Part shown: piece by piece, positions 17,395 through 27,356 of the stretch
How positions within the stretch are numbered: the stretch's first letter is position 1
How the letters are laid out: the number at the start of each line of letters is the position of its first letter
Source of the DNA: Leuconostoc carnosum
GTDB taxonomy: Bacteria > Bacillota > Bacilli > Lactobacillales > Lactobacillaceae
Assembly: GCF_014207505.1 (NCBI RefSeq)
Contig: NZ_JACHGL010000002.1
Location: 244,608-308,607 of the forward strand
Length of the DNA: 64,000 nucleotides
Direction: 5' to 3'
Position numbers and translations under genes: made by a program
The notes under the pieces: generated by a model
What the model was told of the DNA's origin: nothing
The model's input: the letters and a program-made list of their open reading frames with translations, nothing else
Databases searched by the model: none

Positions 17395-17531
17395 TCGTGA
17401 TGAATGTTAATGTTAGTAACAGCGTTTGATATCATAACAATGATATTTTGTTAGTTTAAACATTTCAATATTTTAGAAATACATCAAACGAAGGATTTGT
17501 TGGAGTCTTGCAAAAGGAGACAAGGAGTTAA

Positions 17532-19970
17532 ATGGCAGATCGGATAACCGACCTTTCACTTGAAACAGTGATGGGAGAGCGCTTTGGGCGCTACTCAAAA
17601 TATATTATTCAAGAACGTGCGCTACCAGATATCCGCGATGGTTTAAAACCAGTGCAACGTCGTATTTTGTTTGCGATGGATCAGGACGGTAATACTTATG
17701 ATCACCCTTATCGTAAGTCTGCTAAGTCTGTTGGTAATGTGATGGGTAACTTTCATCCGCATGGTGATTCATCAATTTATGAAGCGATGGTTCGTTTATC
17801 ACAGGATTGGAAAGTTCGCGAACCACTGATTGATATGAATGGTAATAACGGATCAATTGATAATGATCCAGCAGCAGCAATGCGTTATACAGAAGCTCGA
17901 TTGTCTAAAATTGCTGGTGAAATGATGGCAGATTTGGGACAAGAAACGGTTGATATGGTGTTGAATTTTGATGACACAACCTATGAACCAACAGTATTGC
18001 CATCACGTATTGCCAGTCTATTTATCAATGGTGCCACAGGTATTTCAGCAGGCTATGCAACTGAAATACCACCACATAACTTAAAAGAAATCAATGCCGC
18101 ATTAATTTATTTACTCGACCATCCCGAAGCACCGTTATCAGCTTTGATGCGGTATGTCAAAGGACCAGATTTCCCAACTGGTGGTATTATTCAAGGCCGA
18201 GAAGGCATTAAAAAAGCTTATAAAACTGGCCGTGGTAAAATTATTGTTCGATCAAAAACTGAAATTTCTGACCTTAAGGGTGGTAAGAAAAAAATTGAAG
18301 TAACAGAATTACCTTACGAAATTGTGAAATCAAATCTAGTAGCTAAAATCGATACAATTCGTTTGAATAAAGATGTTGCAGGTATTTCAGAAGTGCGCGA
18401 TGAATCAGATCGTGAGGGGATGTCAATTGTTATTGAATTGGCAAAAGATGCCAACGCAGAAGGTATATTAACCTACTTGTTTAAGAAAACCGACCTGCAA
18501 ATTTCTTATAACTTTAATATGGTCGCGATACATGATCAACGCCCAGTTCATGTGAGTTTACAGCAAGGATTACAGGCTTTTTTGGATTTCCGAAAGAATA
18601 TTGTCCTTAAACGATCAACTTATGAGTTAGCTAAGGCACAAACACGTCAACATATTGTCGAAGGTTTGATTCGCATGTTGTCCATTTTGGATGAAGTTGT
18701 GACAACAATTCGCTCTTCCAAAAACCGTAAAGATGCTACACAAAATTTGATTCAAACATTTAACTTTACGCAACCACAAGCAGAAGCAATTGTGACATTG
18801 CAATTGTATCGTTTAACCAACACTGATGTCACACAACTAGAAGAAGAATTTGCTGAGTTAACAAATAAAATCAATCGTCTGAATTTAATCCTACATGAGG
18901 AATCTGCATTGAAAGATGTCATTCGTGACGAAATTACTGCAATCACTAAAACATATTCATCACCTCGTCAGTCTGTTATTCAAGCAGATATTGAAGACTT
19001 GGTCATTGATACGGCAGTAACAATTGCTCAAGAAGATGTTCAAGTTCTTGTTTCTCGCAATGGTTATTATAAGCGTGCCTCGCTACGCTCTTATAAAGCA
19101 TCAGATGATGAAAATGGCTTAGCTGATGATGATCTTGTTGTTTTTGAAGGTAAACTAAATACAACGCAACATCTGTTTATGTTTACTAACAAAGGCAATG
19201 TTATTTATCGACCTGTACATGAATTACCTGATTCAAAGTGGAAAGATACTGGCGAACATTTTTCTCAGCAACTTGCTAATTGGCAGTCAAACGAGTGGGT
19301 GATTAATGTGATAGCCGTTGATAACCTTGAGCAAGGAGGAACCTTCACACTAGTATCCAATGATGGTTTTATTAAACAAACGACACTAAGTGATATGTTA
19401 CCCAAAGCTTACAAGAAGAAAACGGCTATGGCAATGAAGTTAAAAGCCACTGGCAGTTATGTCGTCAATGTGGCATACTTTAATAAAGTTACTCAGCAAG
19501 AAATTTTATTATTGTCGCATAATGGTGTTGGATTAAGATTTAGTTTAACTGAGGTACCGGAAATTGGGGCACGTACAGCCGGTGTTAAAGCAATGGAATT
19601 ACGTGATGCAGATACGATTATGTCAGCGTTATTTATTACTGATACTAGCCAATTGGTAGCCATTGTAGCGGAAAATGGTGCATTTAAATATATGCCAGTT
19701 TCTGAAATAACGCATTCAACAAGAGCCAGGAAAGGTCTTTTGATTTTCACGCAAAAGAAGACAGTAGCTTATCGTGTAGCGACAGCGACAATTTTCAACA
19801 AAGATACTAAAGCACTTGAAATTTTAACGCAACGTTGGCAAGTTCAAGATTTACAATTGAGTGATTATCGTGCGTCACAACGCGTTGGTAATGGGCAATA
19901 TGTTGTTGATGTTGATAAGAATGGTACACCATGGTTTATTAAACCGCTTACAATATCAGCGACAAAATAA
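17532..19970 (+). CDS. parC: DNA topoisomerase IV subunit A
   Basis: ParC cleaves and religates DNA in topoisomerase IV. The quinolone-resistance region contains HPHGDSSIYEAMVR, and the catalytic Tyr is in AAAMRYTEARL. A winged helix and coiled coil are followed by a C-terminal beta-pinwheel with degenerate repeats. It has 812 residues. ATG 17532 is preceded by AAGGAG. It is co-directional with parE. Confidence 0.93.
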   Translation: MADRITDLSLETVMGERFGRYSKYIIQERALPDIRDGLKPVQRRILFAMDQDGNTYDHPYRKSAKSVGNVMGNFHPHGDSSIYEAMVRLSQDWKVREPLIDMNGNNGSIDNDPAAAMRYTEARLSKIAGEMMADLGQETVDMVLNFDDTTYEPTVLPSRIASLFINGATGISAGYATEIPPHNLKEINAALIYLLDHPEAPLSALMRYVKGPDFPTGGIIQGREGIKKAYKTGRGKIIVRSKTEISDLKGGKKKIEVTELPYEIVKSNLVAKIDTIRLNKDVAGISEVRDESDREGMSIVIELAKDANAEGILTYLFKKTDLQISYNFNMVAIHDQRPVHVSLQQGLQAFLDFRKNIVLKRSTYELAKAQTRQHIVEGLIRMLSILDEVVTTIRSSKNRKDATQNLIQTFNFTQPQAEAIVTLQLYRLTNTDVTQLEEEFAELTNKINRLNLILHEESALKDVIRDEITAITKTYSSPRQSVIQADIEDLVIDTAVTIAQEDVQVLVSRNGYYKRASLRSYKASDDENGLADDDLVVFEGKLNTTQHLFMFTNKGNVIYRPVHELPDSKWKDTGEHFSQQLANWQSNEWVINVIAVDNLEQGGTFTLVSNDGFIKQTTLSDMLPKAYKKKTAMAMKLKATGSYVVNVAYFNKVTQQEILLLSHNGVGLRFSLTEVPEIGARTAGVKAMELRDADTIMSALFITDTSQLVAIVAENGAFKYMPVSEITHSTRARKGLLIFTQKKTVAYRVATATIFNKDTKALEILTQRWQVQDLQLSDYRASQRVGNGQYVVDVDKNGTPWFIKPLTISATK

Positions 19971-20019
19971 CCTTTTTTTGATAAGATAGATGTATAAAAT
20001 CTTAGGAGATATAAGAATA

Positions 20020-20925
20020 ATGGCGAATACTTTAGTTTTCGGGCACAAAAACCCAGATACTGATACAATTGCTTCAGCTATTGCTGCAAGTTATTTACTA
20101 AATAAAACAGGTAATGATACGGAAGCTGTCGCACAAGGAACACCTAATGCTGAAACACAATTTGCACTAGATTATTTTAGTGTTAAAGCACCACGCGTCA
20201 TCACATCAGCAGACACAAGTACTGTAGTTTTGGTTGATCATAACGAAGAAGCACAGTCAATTGATAATTTAGCAGATGTGACGGTTGAAGCGATTTATGA
20301 TCATCACAAGTTCTCATTTACAAATACAACCCCTTTGTATATTACAGCCAAACCTTGGGGTTCAGTAGCAACTATTTTGTATTATGAATTTAAACAAGCT
20401 GATGTCATGATTCCGGCTGATATTGCTGGTTTAATGGCTTCTGCAATTATCTCTGATACATTATTGTTAAAGAGTCCAACGACTACAACCTATGATCAAC
20501 CAGCTCTGGAGGCTTTAGCACAAATTGCTGGCCTTGAAGATTATGAAAATTATGGGTTAGATTTACTCAAAGCAGGTACAGATTTATCATCACGAACTGA
20601 CAAAGAATTAATCGATGGGGATGCAAAGTCATTTGATATGGGTGGTCATCAGTTCCGCATCGGACAAGTTAATACTGTTGATATTGATGAAGTCTTATCT
20701 CGTCAGGATGGGATTCAAGCTGCTATTCAAGAGGAAAACTATGAAGATTTTCTCTTCGTCATTACAGATATTTTAAATTCAAATTCAAAAGCTTTGTATT
20801 TGGGTGATGCTAATCAAGCCATTGAAGGCGCCTTTAATGGTAAACTAGTAGATAATATCATTGACTTACCTGGTGTCGTTTCACGTAAAAAACAAGTTGT
20901 GCCACCATTAGAAAAGCAATTTTAA
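20020..20925 (+). CDS. ppaC: manganese-dependent inorganic pyrophosphatase
   Basis: This family II (DHH) pyrophosphatase hydrolyses PPi to phosphate. Metal-binding motifs are GHKNPDTDTIASA, VDHNE and YDHHKF, and the C-terminal DHHA2 domain ends SRKKQVVPPLEKQF. It has 301 residues from ATG 20020, chosen because TTAGGAGAT lies 10 nt upstream; an upstream in-frame ATG at 19990 lacks an SD and adds non-conserved residues. Confidence 0.93.
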   Translation: MANTLVFGHKNPDTDTIASAIAASYLLNKTGNDTEAVAQGTPNAETQFALDYFSVKAPRVITSADTSTVVLVDHNEEAQSIDNLADVTVEAIYDHHKFSFTNTTPLYITAKPWGSVATILYYEFKQADVMIPADIAGLMASAIISDTLLLKSPTTTTYDQPALEALAQIAGLEDYENYGLDLLKAGTDLSSRTDKELIDGDAKSFDMGGHQFRIGQVNTVDIDEVLSRQDGIQAAIQEENYEDFLFVITDILNSNSKALYLGDANQAIEGAFNGKLVDNIIDLPGVVSRKKQVVPPLEKQF

Positions 20926-21001
20926 AATTGTGAGTTATTGATTTGATAACAGTTATTCACACTAATATCGAACATATTTTCGTGGATTTATACAAATCCT
21001 C

Positions 21002-21030
21002 TTTACAGTGTTTGCAAGTTCATGTATAAT
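21002..21030 (+). promoter_or_regulatory. promoter of rpmG-rpsN
   Basis: TTTACA (21002-21007), a 17-nt spacer and a perfect TATAAT (21025-21030). No palindrome resembling a Zur box is evident around it. Confidence 0.75.
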
Positions 21031-21086
21031 AGTTACTTGTATTGACAAGCAAATAATTTTAACAAACCACACTAAGGAGTAAGAAT

Positions 21087-21236
21087 ATGCGTATTCACGT
21101 TGTTCTAGGAAATGATGAAACTGGTGAACGTATTTACTTGACGTCTAAAAACCGTCGTAATACACCAGATCGTCTTGAGTTGAAGAAGTACTCACCAAAA
21201 CTTCGTAAAGTTGTAACATTTAAGGAGATTAAGTAA
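21087..21236 (+). CDS. rpmG: 50S ribosomal protein L33, zinc-free type
   Basis: A 49-residue protein starting [20 protein letters not shown] and ending KVVTFKEIK. It has the L33 pattern but no cysteines, so it is the form that does not bind zinc. TAAGGAG precedes ATG 21087. rpsN starts 1 nt after its stop; both are small-genome-style zinc-independent copies. Confidence 0.92.
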   Translation: MRIHVVLGNDETGERIYLTSKNRRNTPDRLELKKYSPKLRKVVTFKEIK

Positions 21237-21237
21237 T

Positions 21238-21507
21238 ATGGCAAAAAAGTCAAAGATTGCTAAAGAACAACAGCGTCAAGTTTTGATTGCAAAGTATGCT
21301 GCAAAGCGTGCTGAATTAAAGGCAGCTGGAGATTTCATCGGTTTGGCTGCTTTGCCAAAGGACTCATCTCCAGTTCGTACACATAACCGTGACTTGATTG
21401 ATGGTCGCCCTCATGCTTATATGCGTGAGTTTGGTATGTCACGTTTGAACTTCCGCCAATTGGCACACAAAGGTCAAATTCCTGGTGTCCGTAAGGCTTC
21501 TTGGTAA
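21238..21507 (+). CDS. rpsN: 30S ribosomal protein S14, zinc-free type
   Basis: This 89-residue protein has the long C-minus S14 architecture: no CxxC zinc ribbon and the conserved [22 protein letters not shown] block (here [18 protein letters not shown]). In many Firmicutes this form substitutes for the zinc-binding S14 under zinc limitation. It is co-transcribed with zinc-free L33. Confidence 0.92.
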   Translation: MAKKSKIAKEQQRQVLIAKYAAKRAELKAAGDFIGLAALPKDSSPVRTHNRDLIDGRPHAYMREFGMSRLNFRQLAHKGQIPGVRKASW

Positions 21508-21680
21508 AGTAAAGTTTCGCAAAAGCGAAGAGCGTAACTTACTTTTGTAAGCATTGCGTGGGCGCGTTAAAAGTCAATTATTATAGCATCAGCTAAATAC
21601 AGTGACTGCCTCAATGAGCATAGCGAATGGGGTCATAAAGGTTCACAAACTAGTAAAGATCACTTCTACGTGGTCTTTTT
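21508..21680 (+). other. structured 3' region of rpmG-rpsN ending in a terminator
   Basis: Directly after rpsN lie two short hairpins (TTCGC-AAAA-GCGAA and CTTAC-TTTT-GTAAG), then about 100 nt with no ORF. A terminator follows, GATCAC paired with GTGGTC and a T6 run at about 21657-21680. The middle part has no recognised motif. Confidence 0.5.
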
Positions 21681-21702
21681 TATGTATTAAAAAAGTAAAA
21701 AT

Positions 21703-21731
21703 TTGCAATTCCTTAAAAATTAGGTTATACT
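21703..21731 (+). promoter_or_regulatory. promoter of the rimP-nusA-infB operon
   Basis: TTGCAA (21703-21708), 17-nt spacer, TATACT (21726-21731). It starts a leader of about 120 nt that contains a possible attenuator. Confidence 0.75.
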
Positions 21732-21742
21732 AGGAGTTGTTA

Positions 21743-21799
21743 ATTTACATAATAAATTGTAAATGAGCGGGTTGCAGTCATGTAGCCGGCTCATTTTTT
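21743..21799 (+). promoter_or_regulatory. attenuator-like leader before rimP
   Basis: AATGAGC (21762-21768) pairs with GCTCATT (21789-21795), followed by T's to 21799: an intrinsic terminator about 58 nt before rimP. Upstream, ATTTACA (21743-21749) can pair with TGTAAAT (21758-21764), sharing three bases with the terminator arm, so the two stems compete. Confidence 0.6.
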
Positions 21800-21856
21800 A
21801 TGGGATTGGCACTTGCTTGCAATATAATTTAATATGTCATCAAAGGAGGGGATATC

Positions 21857-22333
21857 ATGGTAAATAAAGTTGAACAAACAATGATAGATTTGATTCAACC
21901 ACTTGTTGAACAACAGAATGATCTATTGTGGGATTTGACATATACTAAAGAAGGTGGGCAAAAAGTTTTGCGCATTTTATTAGATAAGGCAAATCATGAG
22001 TTGATTACGATGGAGGAACTAACATTATTCACCCAAAAAGTTAATGAACTGTTGGATGCTGTCGAACCTGATCCTATTCCAGAAGCCTATATGTTAGATA
22101 TTTCATCACCGGGTGTTGACAGACCATTAAAAGCGCCTTGGCATTTTCAATGGGTAAAAGAGTCTGACGAGAATATTTTAATATCACTTTTTGTAGCAAA
22201 AGATGGCCAAAAAAAGTGGCAAGGGAAAATTAAAGCGTTAAATGATAACGGATTAATTTTGACAACGGAAAATGGCGAATTATCACTTGATTTTGATGAA
22301 ATTGCTAAAGCAGTGCTGGACATCCAGTTTTAA
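21857..22333 (+). CDS. rimP: ribosome maturation factor RimP
   Basis: RimP helps 30S subunit assembly. It has 158 residues with the hallmark DISSPGVDRPLK and a C-terminal SH3-like domain ending EIAKAVLDIQF. The SD AAGGAGGGG is strong. It is the first gene of the conserved rimP-nusA-rnpM-ylxQ-infB-rbfA operon. Confidence 0.92.
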   Translation: MVNKVEQTMIDLIQPLVEQQNDLLWDLTYTKEGGQKVLRILLDKANHELITMEELTLFTQKVNELLDAVEPDPIPEAYMLDISSPGVDRPLKAPWHFQWVKESDENILISLFVAKDGQKKWQGKIKALNDNGLILTTENGELSLDFDEIAKAVLDIQF

Positions 22334-22457
22334 CATCAACCAGATTGCCATTGCCTGATAATTAGCTAGTACATTACGTTATCTCAACATAATGTGTTCA
22401 GTATGATACAATCAATTTTGGCAGAGGTAATAATTAATAATAGATGAGGATAGGCGA

Positions 22458-23561
22458 ATGAGTAAAGAATTAGTTGACGCGCTCGATGCCCTTGAAGCCG
22501 AACGTGGCATTGATAGAGCGGTCGTGGTTGAAGCATTAGAAGATGCTTTACGAGCTGCTTATAAAAAGCAGTATAATGCTGAACAAAATGTTGAAGCGGT
22601 GTTTGATACCAAAAAAGGTAATGTTGCCATTAAACAAGTAAAAAATGTTGTTTTGGCTGAAGACTTCGAAAACGAAGACACCGAAATTACATTAGAAGAT
22701 GCTTTGGTCATTAACCGAGCTTATGAGCCTGGTGATGAAATTCGCTTTGACGTTACACCAAAGGACTTTGGTCGTATGGCAGCTCAGGCAGCTAAACAGG
22801 TGATCGTCCAAAAAATTCGTGAAGCGGGTCGTGAAGCAATCTTTAATAAATTTTCTGATTACCAAGATGAAATCATCACGGCAGAAGTTGATCGCCAAGA
22901 TACACGTTTCTTGTACGTGACATTACCAGGTAGTCAAGAAGCTGCCATGGCTCCCAATGACCAAATGCCAAACGAACATTACCGTATGGGAGATCGTATT
23001 AAGGTCTTAGTTAATAAAGTTGAAAATAATTCAAAAGGGCCCCAAATTTTTGTATCTCGTACAGCACCGGACTTAGTTAAACGTTTGTTTGAACAAGAAG
23101 TCCCAGAAGTGTATGATGGTACTGTTGAAATTATGAGCATTTCACGTGAAGCTGGCGATCGTTCAAAAATTGCTGTCTATACACACGACACTGACTTAGA
23201 TCCCGTTGGTGCCATGGTGGGACAACGTGGTGCACGTGTTCAGGCTGTTGTTAATGAGCTTGGCGGCGAAAATATGGATATCGTTGAATGGGTTGAAGAT
23301 GAGGCGCAGTATATTGCAAATGCTTTGAACCCTTCAGAAGTAACGGATGTCATTTTTGATACTGAAAATGAACGCGCAGTAACAGTTATCGTCCCAGACA
23401 ATCAATTGTCATTAGCTATTGGTAAAAAGGGTCAAAATGCCCGGTTAGCTGCCCGATTAACTGGATTTAAAATTGATATTAAGTCAGAAAGCGAAGCAGC
23501 AAATACATTATCAAAGTCTGATGCAGTAGCAGATAAAGCAGTAACCGAGGAAACTAATTAA
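22458..23561 (+). CDS. nusA: transcription termination/antitermination factor NusA
   Basis: NusA binds RNA polymerase and nascent RNA to modulate pausing, termination and antitermination. The polymerase-binding N-domain (about 1-125) is followed by S1 and two KH domains with GAMVGQRGARVQAV and AIGKKGQNARLAARLTG. It has 367 residues and lacks the C-terminal acidic repeats of proteobacterial NusA, as is normal in Firmicutes. AGGATAGGCG precedes the ATG. Confidence 0.93.
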   Translation: MSKELVDALDALEAERGIDRAVVVEALEDALRAAYKKQYNAEQNVEAVFDTKKGNVAIKQVKNVVLAEDFENEDTEITLEDALVINRAYEPGDEIRFDVTPKDFGRMAAQAAKQVIVQKIREAGREAIFNKFSDYQDEIITAEVDRQDTRFLYVTLPGSQEAAMAPNDQMPNEHYRMGDRIKVLVNKVENNSKGPQIFVSRTAPDLVKRLFEQEVPEVYDGTVEIMSISREAGDRSKIAVYTHDTDLDPVGAMVGQRGARVQAVVNELGGENMDIVEWVEDEAQYIANALNPSEVTDVIFDTENERAVTVIVPDNQLSLAIGKKGQNARLAARLTGFKIDIKSESEAANTLSKSDAVADKAVTEETN

Positions 23562-23677
23562 TTTTTAGGAGGAAAGTGTTGATCCTATAAGACTAGTAGC
23601 ACATAGTATCTATAATTGTACATTTAACGGCAAATATAGGCAGGTATTAGTTTTTTGAATGCAGCATCATAAAGAGA

Positions 23678-23974
23678 ATGAAACCTAGAAAAATACCAAT
23701 GCGAAAAGACATTGTAACAGGTGAGATGTTTCCTAAAAAAGAACTTGTGCGTGTTGTTCGTGACAAAGAAGGACACGTTAACTTGGATCCAACATCTAAA
23801 GCAAATGGGCGTGGCGCCTATATTGGTCTGAACCGTGATATTGCGGCAGAAGCTAAGAAACAGCGTATTTTTGATAAAGCGTTTGATGTGAAAATTCCTG
23901 ATGAATTCTATGATGAACTTATCGCATATATTGACCATCAGCAAGCGCGTCGGGAGTTGTTTGGTGATAAGTAA
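23678..23974 (+). CDS. rnpM: RNase P modulator RnpM (YlxR)
   Basis: A 98-residue basic protein of the YlxR family, known to bind RNase P RNA. It starts MKPRKIPMRKDIVTGEM; many homologues have a CxxC-like start that is replaced here by RKDIVTGEM. The core GRGAYIG is intact. A strong orphan SD TTAGGAGG lies over 100 nt upstream at 23565, leaving only a weak SD (AAAGAG) at this start. Confidence 0.88.
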   Translation: MKPRKIPMRKDIVTGEMFPKKELVRVVRDKEGHVNLDPTSKANGRGAYIGLNRDIAAEAKKQRIFDKAFDVKIPDEFYDELIAYIDHQQARRELFGDK

Positions 23975-24284
23975 AGACGACCAAATTTTAAATCTTTTGG
24001 GTTTGGCGATGCGCGCCGGAAAACTCGTATTAGGTACTGATTCAACACTGACAGCTATTCGAGCACAGAAAGTGCAATTGGCATTTTTCCCGAGTGATGG
24101 GGGCCAAAGTCAAGCCAAAAAATTTATTGATAAATCAAGCTTTTATCATGTAACACTAGTTCAAGACTATACTAAATCACAATTAATCGATGCCATTGGT
24201 GTCAATCGAAGCGTATTTGCTATTGCTGATCGTGGTTTTAGTCGGAAAATTAAACAATTAATTTTAGAAAAGGAGCGGAACTAA
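23964..24284 (+). CDS. ylxQ: L7Ae-family RNA-binding protein YlxQ
   Basis: A 106-residue L7Ae/L30e/S12e/Gadd45-fold protein with GLAMRAGKLVLGTDSTL and a C-terminal VFAIADRGFSRKIKQL. Related proteins bind kink-turn RNA. I prefer GTG 23964, which has CGGGAG 9 nt upstream and starts at the conserved domain; it overlaps rnpM by 11 nt. An in-frame ATG at 23901 would add unrelated residues. Confidence 0.85.
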   Translation: MISKDDQILNLLGLAMRAGKLVLGTDSTLTAIRAQKVQLAFFPSDGGQSQAKKFIDKSSFYHVTLVQDYTKSQLIDAIGVNRSVFAIADRGFSRKIKQLILEKERN

Positions 24285-26810
24285 ATGACAGAAGAAAAGA
24301 AATTCTCAGACTCAAACCGTCCTGCAAGAAAACAGGCAGTTCCAGAACGTAAGGAATTACCTGCATCACAACGTCGCCATGCGGCTAAATTAACAGGGGG
24401 ATCTTCAACTCCCACAACAGGTGGCACGTCATCAGAACGTCCAAGCCGCCCAGCACGTGCAAATAACAATCAAAATCGTAATGGACAATCACGTAATAGC
24501 ACCCAAAGTCGTCCAAATGGACAAGGGCAAGGTGGCAATCGTTCAAACACTAGCAATGGTGGGCAAAATCGTAATCAACGTCCAGGAACACGTTCACAAA
24601 CTGCAGAGGGACGCCCAGCAGTGCGCGAGAAGAAAAATTGGTCAACACAACCACGTGAAGGTCAAGTTGATTATTCTAAGCAAAAAGATAATAGTTTAAA
24701 ACAATATGTGAATGAAAATCAGAAACGTAAGCAAGCTGCAGAAGCTGCTAAGGCACCTAAAAAGCCGGCAGCTAAACCAGCAGAGGCACCTAAAAAAGCA
24801 GCAACTAAACCAGCGGCTAAAACGGCAACTACAACAACTGCAACTAAAAGTGCGGGTGCTGGTAAGTTCGGTGGTGCATTAGCATCAGGAAACAATTCAG
24901 CGCGTAATAATTCACGTAAGCGTAATACATCCGGTACTGGTCAACAAACACCACGCCGAAATGATAAGCCACGTGGTTCAAAGAAGTCGCGTCGTATAGC
25001 AGCTAAAAGAGGTCCAGTAGTACCACCTACTGAACGTAAAGAACAGCCATTGCCAAAGGTATTAGAATATCGTATTGGTATGAATGTTCAAGATTTGTCA
25101 AAGTTGTTGCACCGCGACACAGCTGAAATTATTAAAAAACTTTTCTTACTTGGTATTGTAACGAACCAAAACCAATCATTAGATGGAGATACCATTGAAA
25201 TTTTGGCAGCGGATTATGGTATTGATGCACAAGTTAAAGAAGAAGAAGATGTGGCTGATATTGATCGATTCTTCATTGATGAAAATATTGATGAAGGTAA
25301 GTTAGTATCACGTCCACCTGTTGTAACAATTATGGGTCACGTTGATCACGGTAAGACAACTTTGCTGGATTACTTGCGTAACTCACACGTTACAGAAGGT
25401 GAAGCTGGTGGTATTACACAACATATTGGTGCTTATCAAACACAACTAAATGGTAAGACAATCACATTTTTGGATACACCAGGGCACGCTGCCTTTACAG
25501 AAATGCGTGCGCGTGGTGCTAATGTTACTGACTTAACTATTTTAGTGGTTGCTGCTGATGATGGTGTTATGCCACAGACTATTGAAGCAATTAATCATGC
25601 TAAGGCAGCACATACACCAATTATTGTAGCTGTTAACAAAATTGATAAGCCAGGTGCAAATCCTGACGAGGTCATGAACCAATTGATGGCATATGATTTG
25701 GTACCTGAACAATATGGTGGTGATACAATCTTTGTTAAGATTTCAGCTAAGTTTGGCCAAAATGTTGATGAATTACTTGAAATGATTTTGTTGCAAGCTG
25801 AAGTTCTTGAGTTAAAGGCTAATCCTGATATGCCAGCACGTGGCTCAGTTGTTGAAGCACGTTTGGACAAAGGACGTGGGCCTGTTGCAACAGTATTGGT
25901 TCAACAAGGAACGATGCATGTAGGTGACCCAATTGTTGTTGGTAATACCTATGGCCGTGTGCGTACAATGACTAATGAGCGCGGTACTGAACTTGCCGAG
26001 GCTTTGCCAGCAACACCTGTACAAATTACTGGATTAAATGATGTACCACAAGCTGGTGATCGATTTATTATTATGCCGGATGAAAAGACAGCGCGTGCTG
26101 CAGGTGAAGAACGTGCCAAGCGAGCTCAAGAAGTGGTTCGTAATTCTGGTTCAGTTGTTACATTGGACACATTATTCAGCACCATGTCTGAAAAGGCTAT
26201 GAAGACAGTGCCAGTAATTGTTAAGGCTGATGTGCAGGGCTCTGTAGAAGCACTTTCTGGTTCATTAAAGAAAATTGAAGTCGATGGTGTACGTGTAGAT
26301 ATTATCCACACAGCTGTGGGTGCAATTAACGAATCAGATGTAACGTTAGCTGAAGCATCTGGTGCTATTATTATTGGATTTAATGTTCGTCCAACATCTT
26401 TGGCAAAGTCTCAAGCTGATTCTGAGAAAGTCGATATGCGATTCTACAATGTTATTTATAACGCTATTGACGATGTTGAAGCGGCTATGAAGGGACAGTT
26501 GGAACCAGTTTACGAAGAAAAGATTATTGGAACTGTTGTCGTTAAAGAACTCTTTAAGTTCTCGAAGGTTGGTATTATCGCCGGTGCAATGGTTGAAGAA
26601 GGTAAAATCACTAAAGAAGCCAAGGTACGTATCATCCGTGATGGTGTTGTCGTTTATGATGGCGAAGTCGCTTCGCTGCAACGTGGAAAAGATTCTGTCA
26701 ATGAAGTTAAGATGGGATTTGAATTTGGATTTACAGTTTCAAAGTACAACGATATTCAAGTTGATGATACTGTAGAAGCTTATGTGATGGAAGAAGTAAA
26801 AGTGAAGTAA
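24285..26810 (+). CDS. infB: translation initiation factor IF-2
   Basis: IF-2 is the GTPase that brings initiator tRNA to the 30S subunit. Its 841 residues start with a low-complexity N/Q/R/A/K-rich region (about 1-250, with [18 protein letters not shown] repeats). IF2-N and the G domain follow: GHVDHGKTT at 351-359, DTPGHAAF and NKIDKP. Domains II-IV end the protein. The start ATG immediately follows the ylxQ stop. The N-terminal extension is variable between species and should not be used for function. Confidence 0.94.
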   Translation: MTEEKKFSDSNRPARKQAVPERKELPASQRRHAAKLTGGSSTPTTGGTSSERPSRPARANNNQNRNGQSRNSTQSRPNGQGQGGNRSNTSNGGQNRNQRPGTRSQTAEGRPAVREKKNWSTQPREGQVDYSKQKDNSLKQYVNENQKRKQAAEAAKAPKKPAAKPAEAPKKAATKPAAKTATTTTATKSAGAGKFGGALASGNNSARNNSRKRNTSGTGQQTPRRNDKPRGSKKSRRIAAKRGPVVPPTERKEQPLPKVLEYRIGMNVQDLSKLLHRDTAEIIKKLFLLGIVTNQNQSLDGDTIEILAADYGIDAQVKEEEDVADIDRFFIDENIDEGKLVSRPPVVTIMGHVDHGKTTLLDYLRNSHVTEGEAGGITQHIGAYQTQLNGKTITFLDTPGHAAFTEMRARGANVTDLTILVVAADDGVMPQTIEAINHAKAAHTPIIVAVNKIDKPGANPDEVMNQLMAYDLVPEQYGGDTIFVKISAKFGQNVDELLEMILLQAEVLELKANPDMPARGSVVEARLDKGRGPVATVLVQQGTMHVGDPIVVGNTYGRVRTMTNERGTELAEALPATPVQITGLNDVPQAGDRFIIMPDEKTARAAGEERAKRAQEVVRNSGSVVTLDTLFSTMSEKAMKTVPVIVKADVQGSVEALSGSLKKIEVDGVRVDIIHTAVGAINESDVTLAEASGAIIIGFNVRPTSLAKSQADSEKVDMRFYNVIYNAIDDVEAAMKGQLEPVYEEKIIGTVVVKELFKFSKVGIIAGAMVEEGKITKEAKVRIIRDGVVVYDGEVASLQRGKDSVNEVKMGFEFGFTVSKYNDIQVDDTVEAYVMEEVKVK

Positions 26811-26905
26811 TTAATCTTGTATGTGGTAAAAATATGCAAGTAATAGTTACCTAGTTTGTTTAGACACTATAACAGATAACTTTTGTATAAAGAAAGAGGC
26901 ACACC

Positions 26906-27259
26906 ATGGCTAACCCACAACGTGCAGGTCGTCTAGCACAAGAAGTTCAACGTGATGTGACTGATTTATTGCTAAAGCGGATTAACGATCCGCGCGTGCA
27001 AGATGTCACCGTTACAAGTGTTGAATTATCTGGCGATTTGCAGATTGCTACAGTTTATTATTCAATCTTATCGGATTTAGCTAGTGATGGTAAAAAAGCT
27101 CAAGCTGGATTGGAAGCTGCAAATGGCCTTATTCGTAAAGAATTAGGGGCACGATTAACAGTATATAAGACACCAGAGTTGAAATTTGTTCGTGATCAGT
27201 CAGTTCAATATGGTAACCATATTGAAGACTTAATTCGCAAGTTGCATTCTGAAAATTAA
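26906..27259 (+). CDS. rbfA: ribosome-binding factor A
   Basis: RbfA is a KH-fold protein for late 30S maturation and cold adaptation. It has 117 residues, starting MANPQRAGRLAQEVQRDVTD and with the KH-like LRKELGARL-type helix (here IRKELGARLTVYKTPELKFV). It is the last gene of the operon and is followed by a terminator. Confidence 0.92.
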   Translation: MANPQRAGRLAQEVQRDVTDLLLKRINDPRVQDVTVTSVELSGDLQIATVYYSILSDLASDGKKAQAGLEAANGLIRKELGARLTVYKTPELKFVRDQSVQYGNHIEDLIRKLHSEN

Positions 27260-27276
27260 TAAATTGTGAATGAATT

Positions 27277-27306
27277 AACGCTACAATCAAAGTGTAGCGT
27301 TTTTTT
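27277..27306 (+). terminator. intrinsic terminator of the nusA-infB-rbfA operon
   Basis: AACGCTACA and TGTAGCGTT form a 9-bp stem with a 7-nt loop followed by T7. Confidence 0.85.
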
Positions 27307-27356
27307 GTGTTAAAATGGAAATACATTAAACTTAAGTAAAAGTAAGGATTTCAAAT

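Noticed and set aside
24421..24699. 92-aa ORF in another frame of infB
   Set aside because: It overlaps the low-complexity N-terminal region of IF-2; composition reflects the repeats and no start signal exists.
24780..24860. Tandem repeat in infB as a mobile or CRISPR-like repeat
   Set aside because: The repeats are short, imperfect and coding (Ala/Lys/Pro), normal for the IF-2 N-terminus. No CRISPR array or insertion sequence is seen anywhere in the window.
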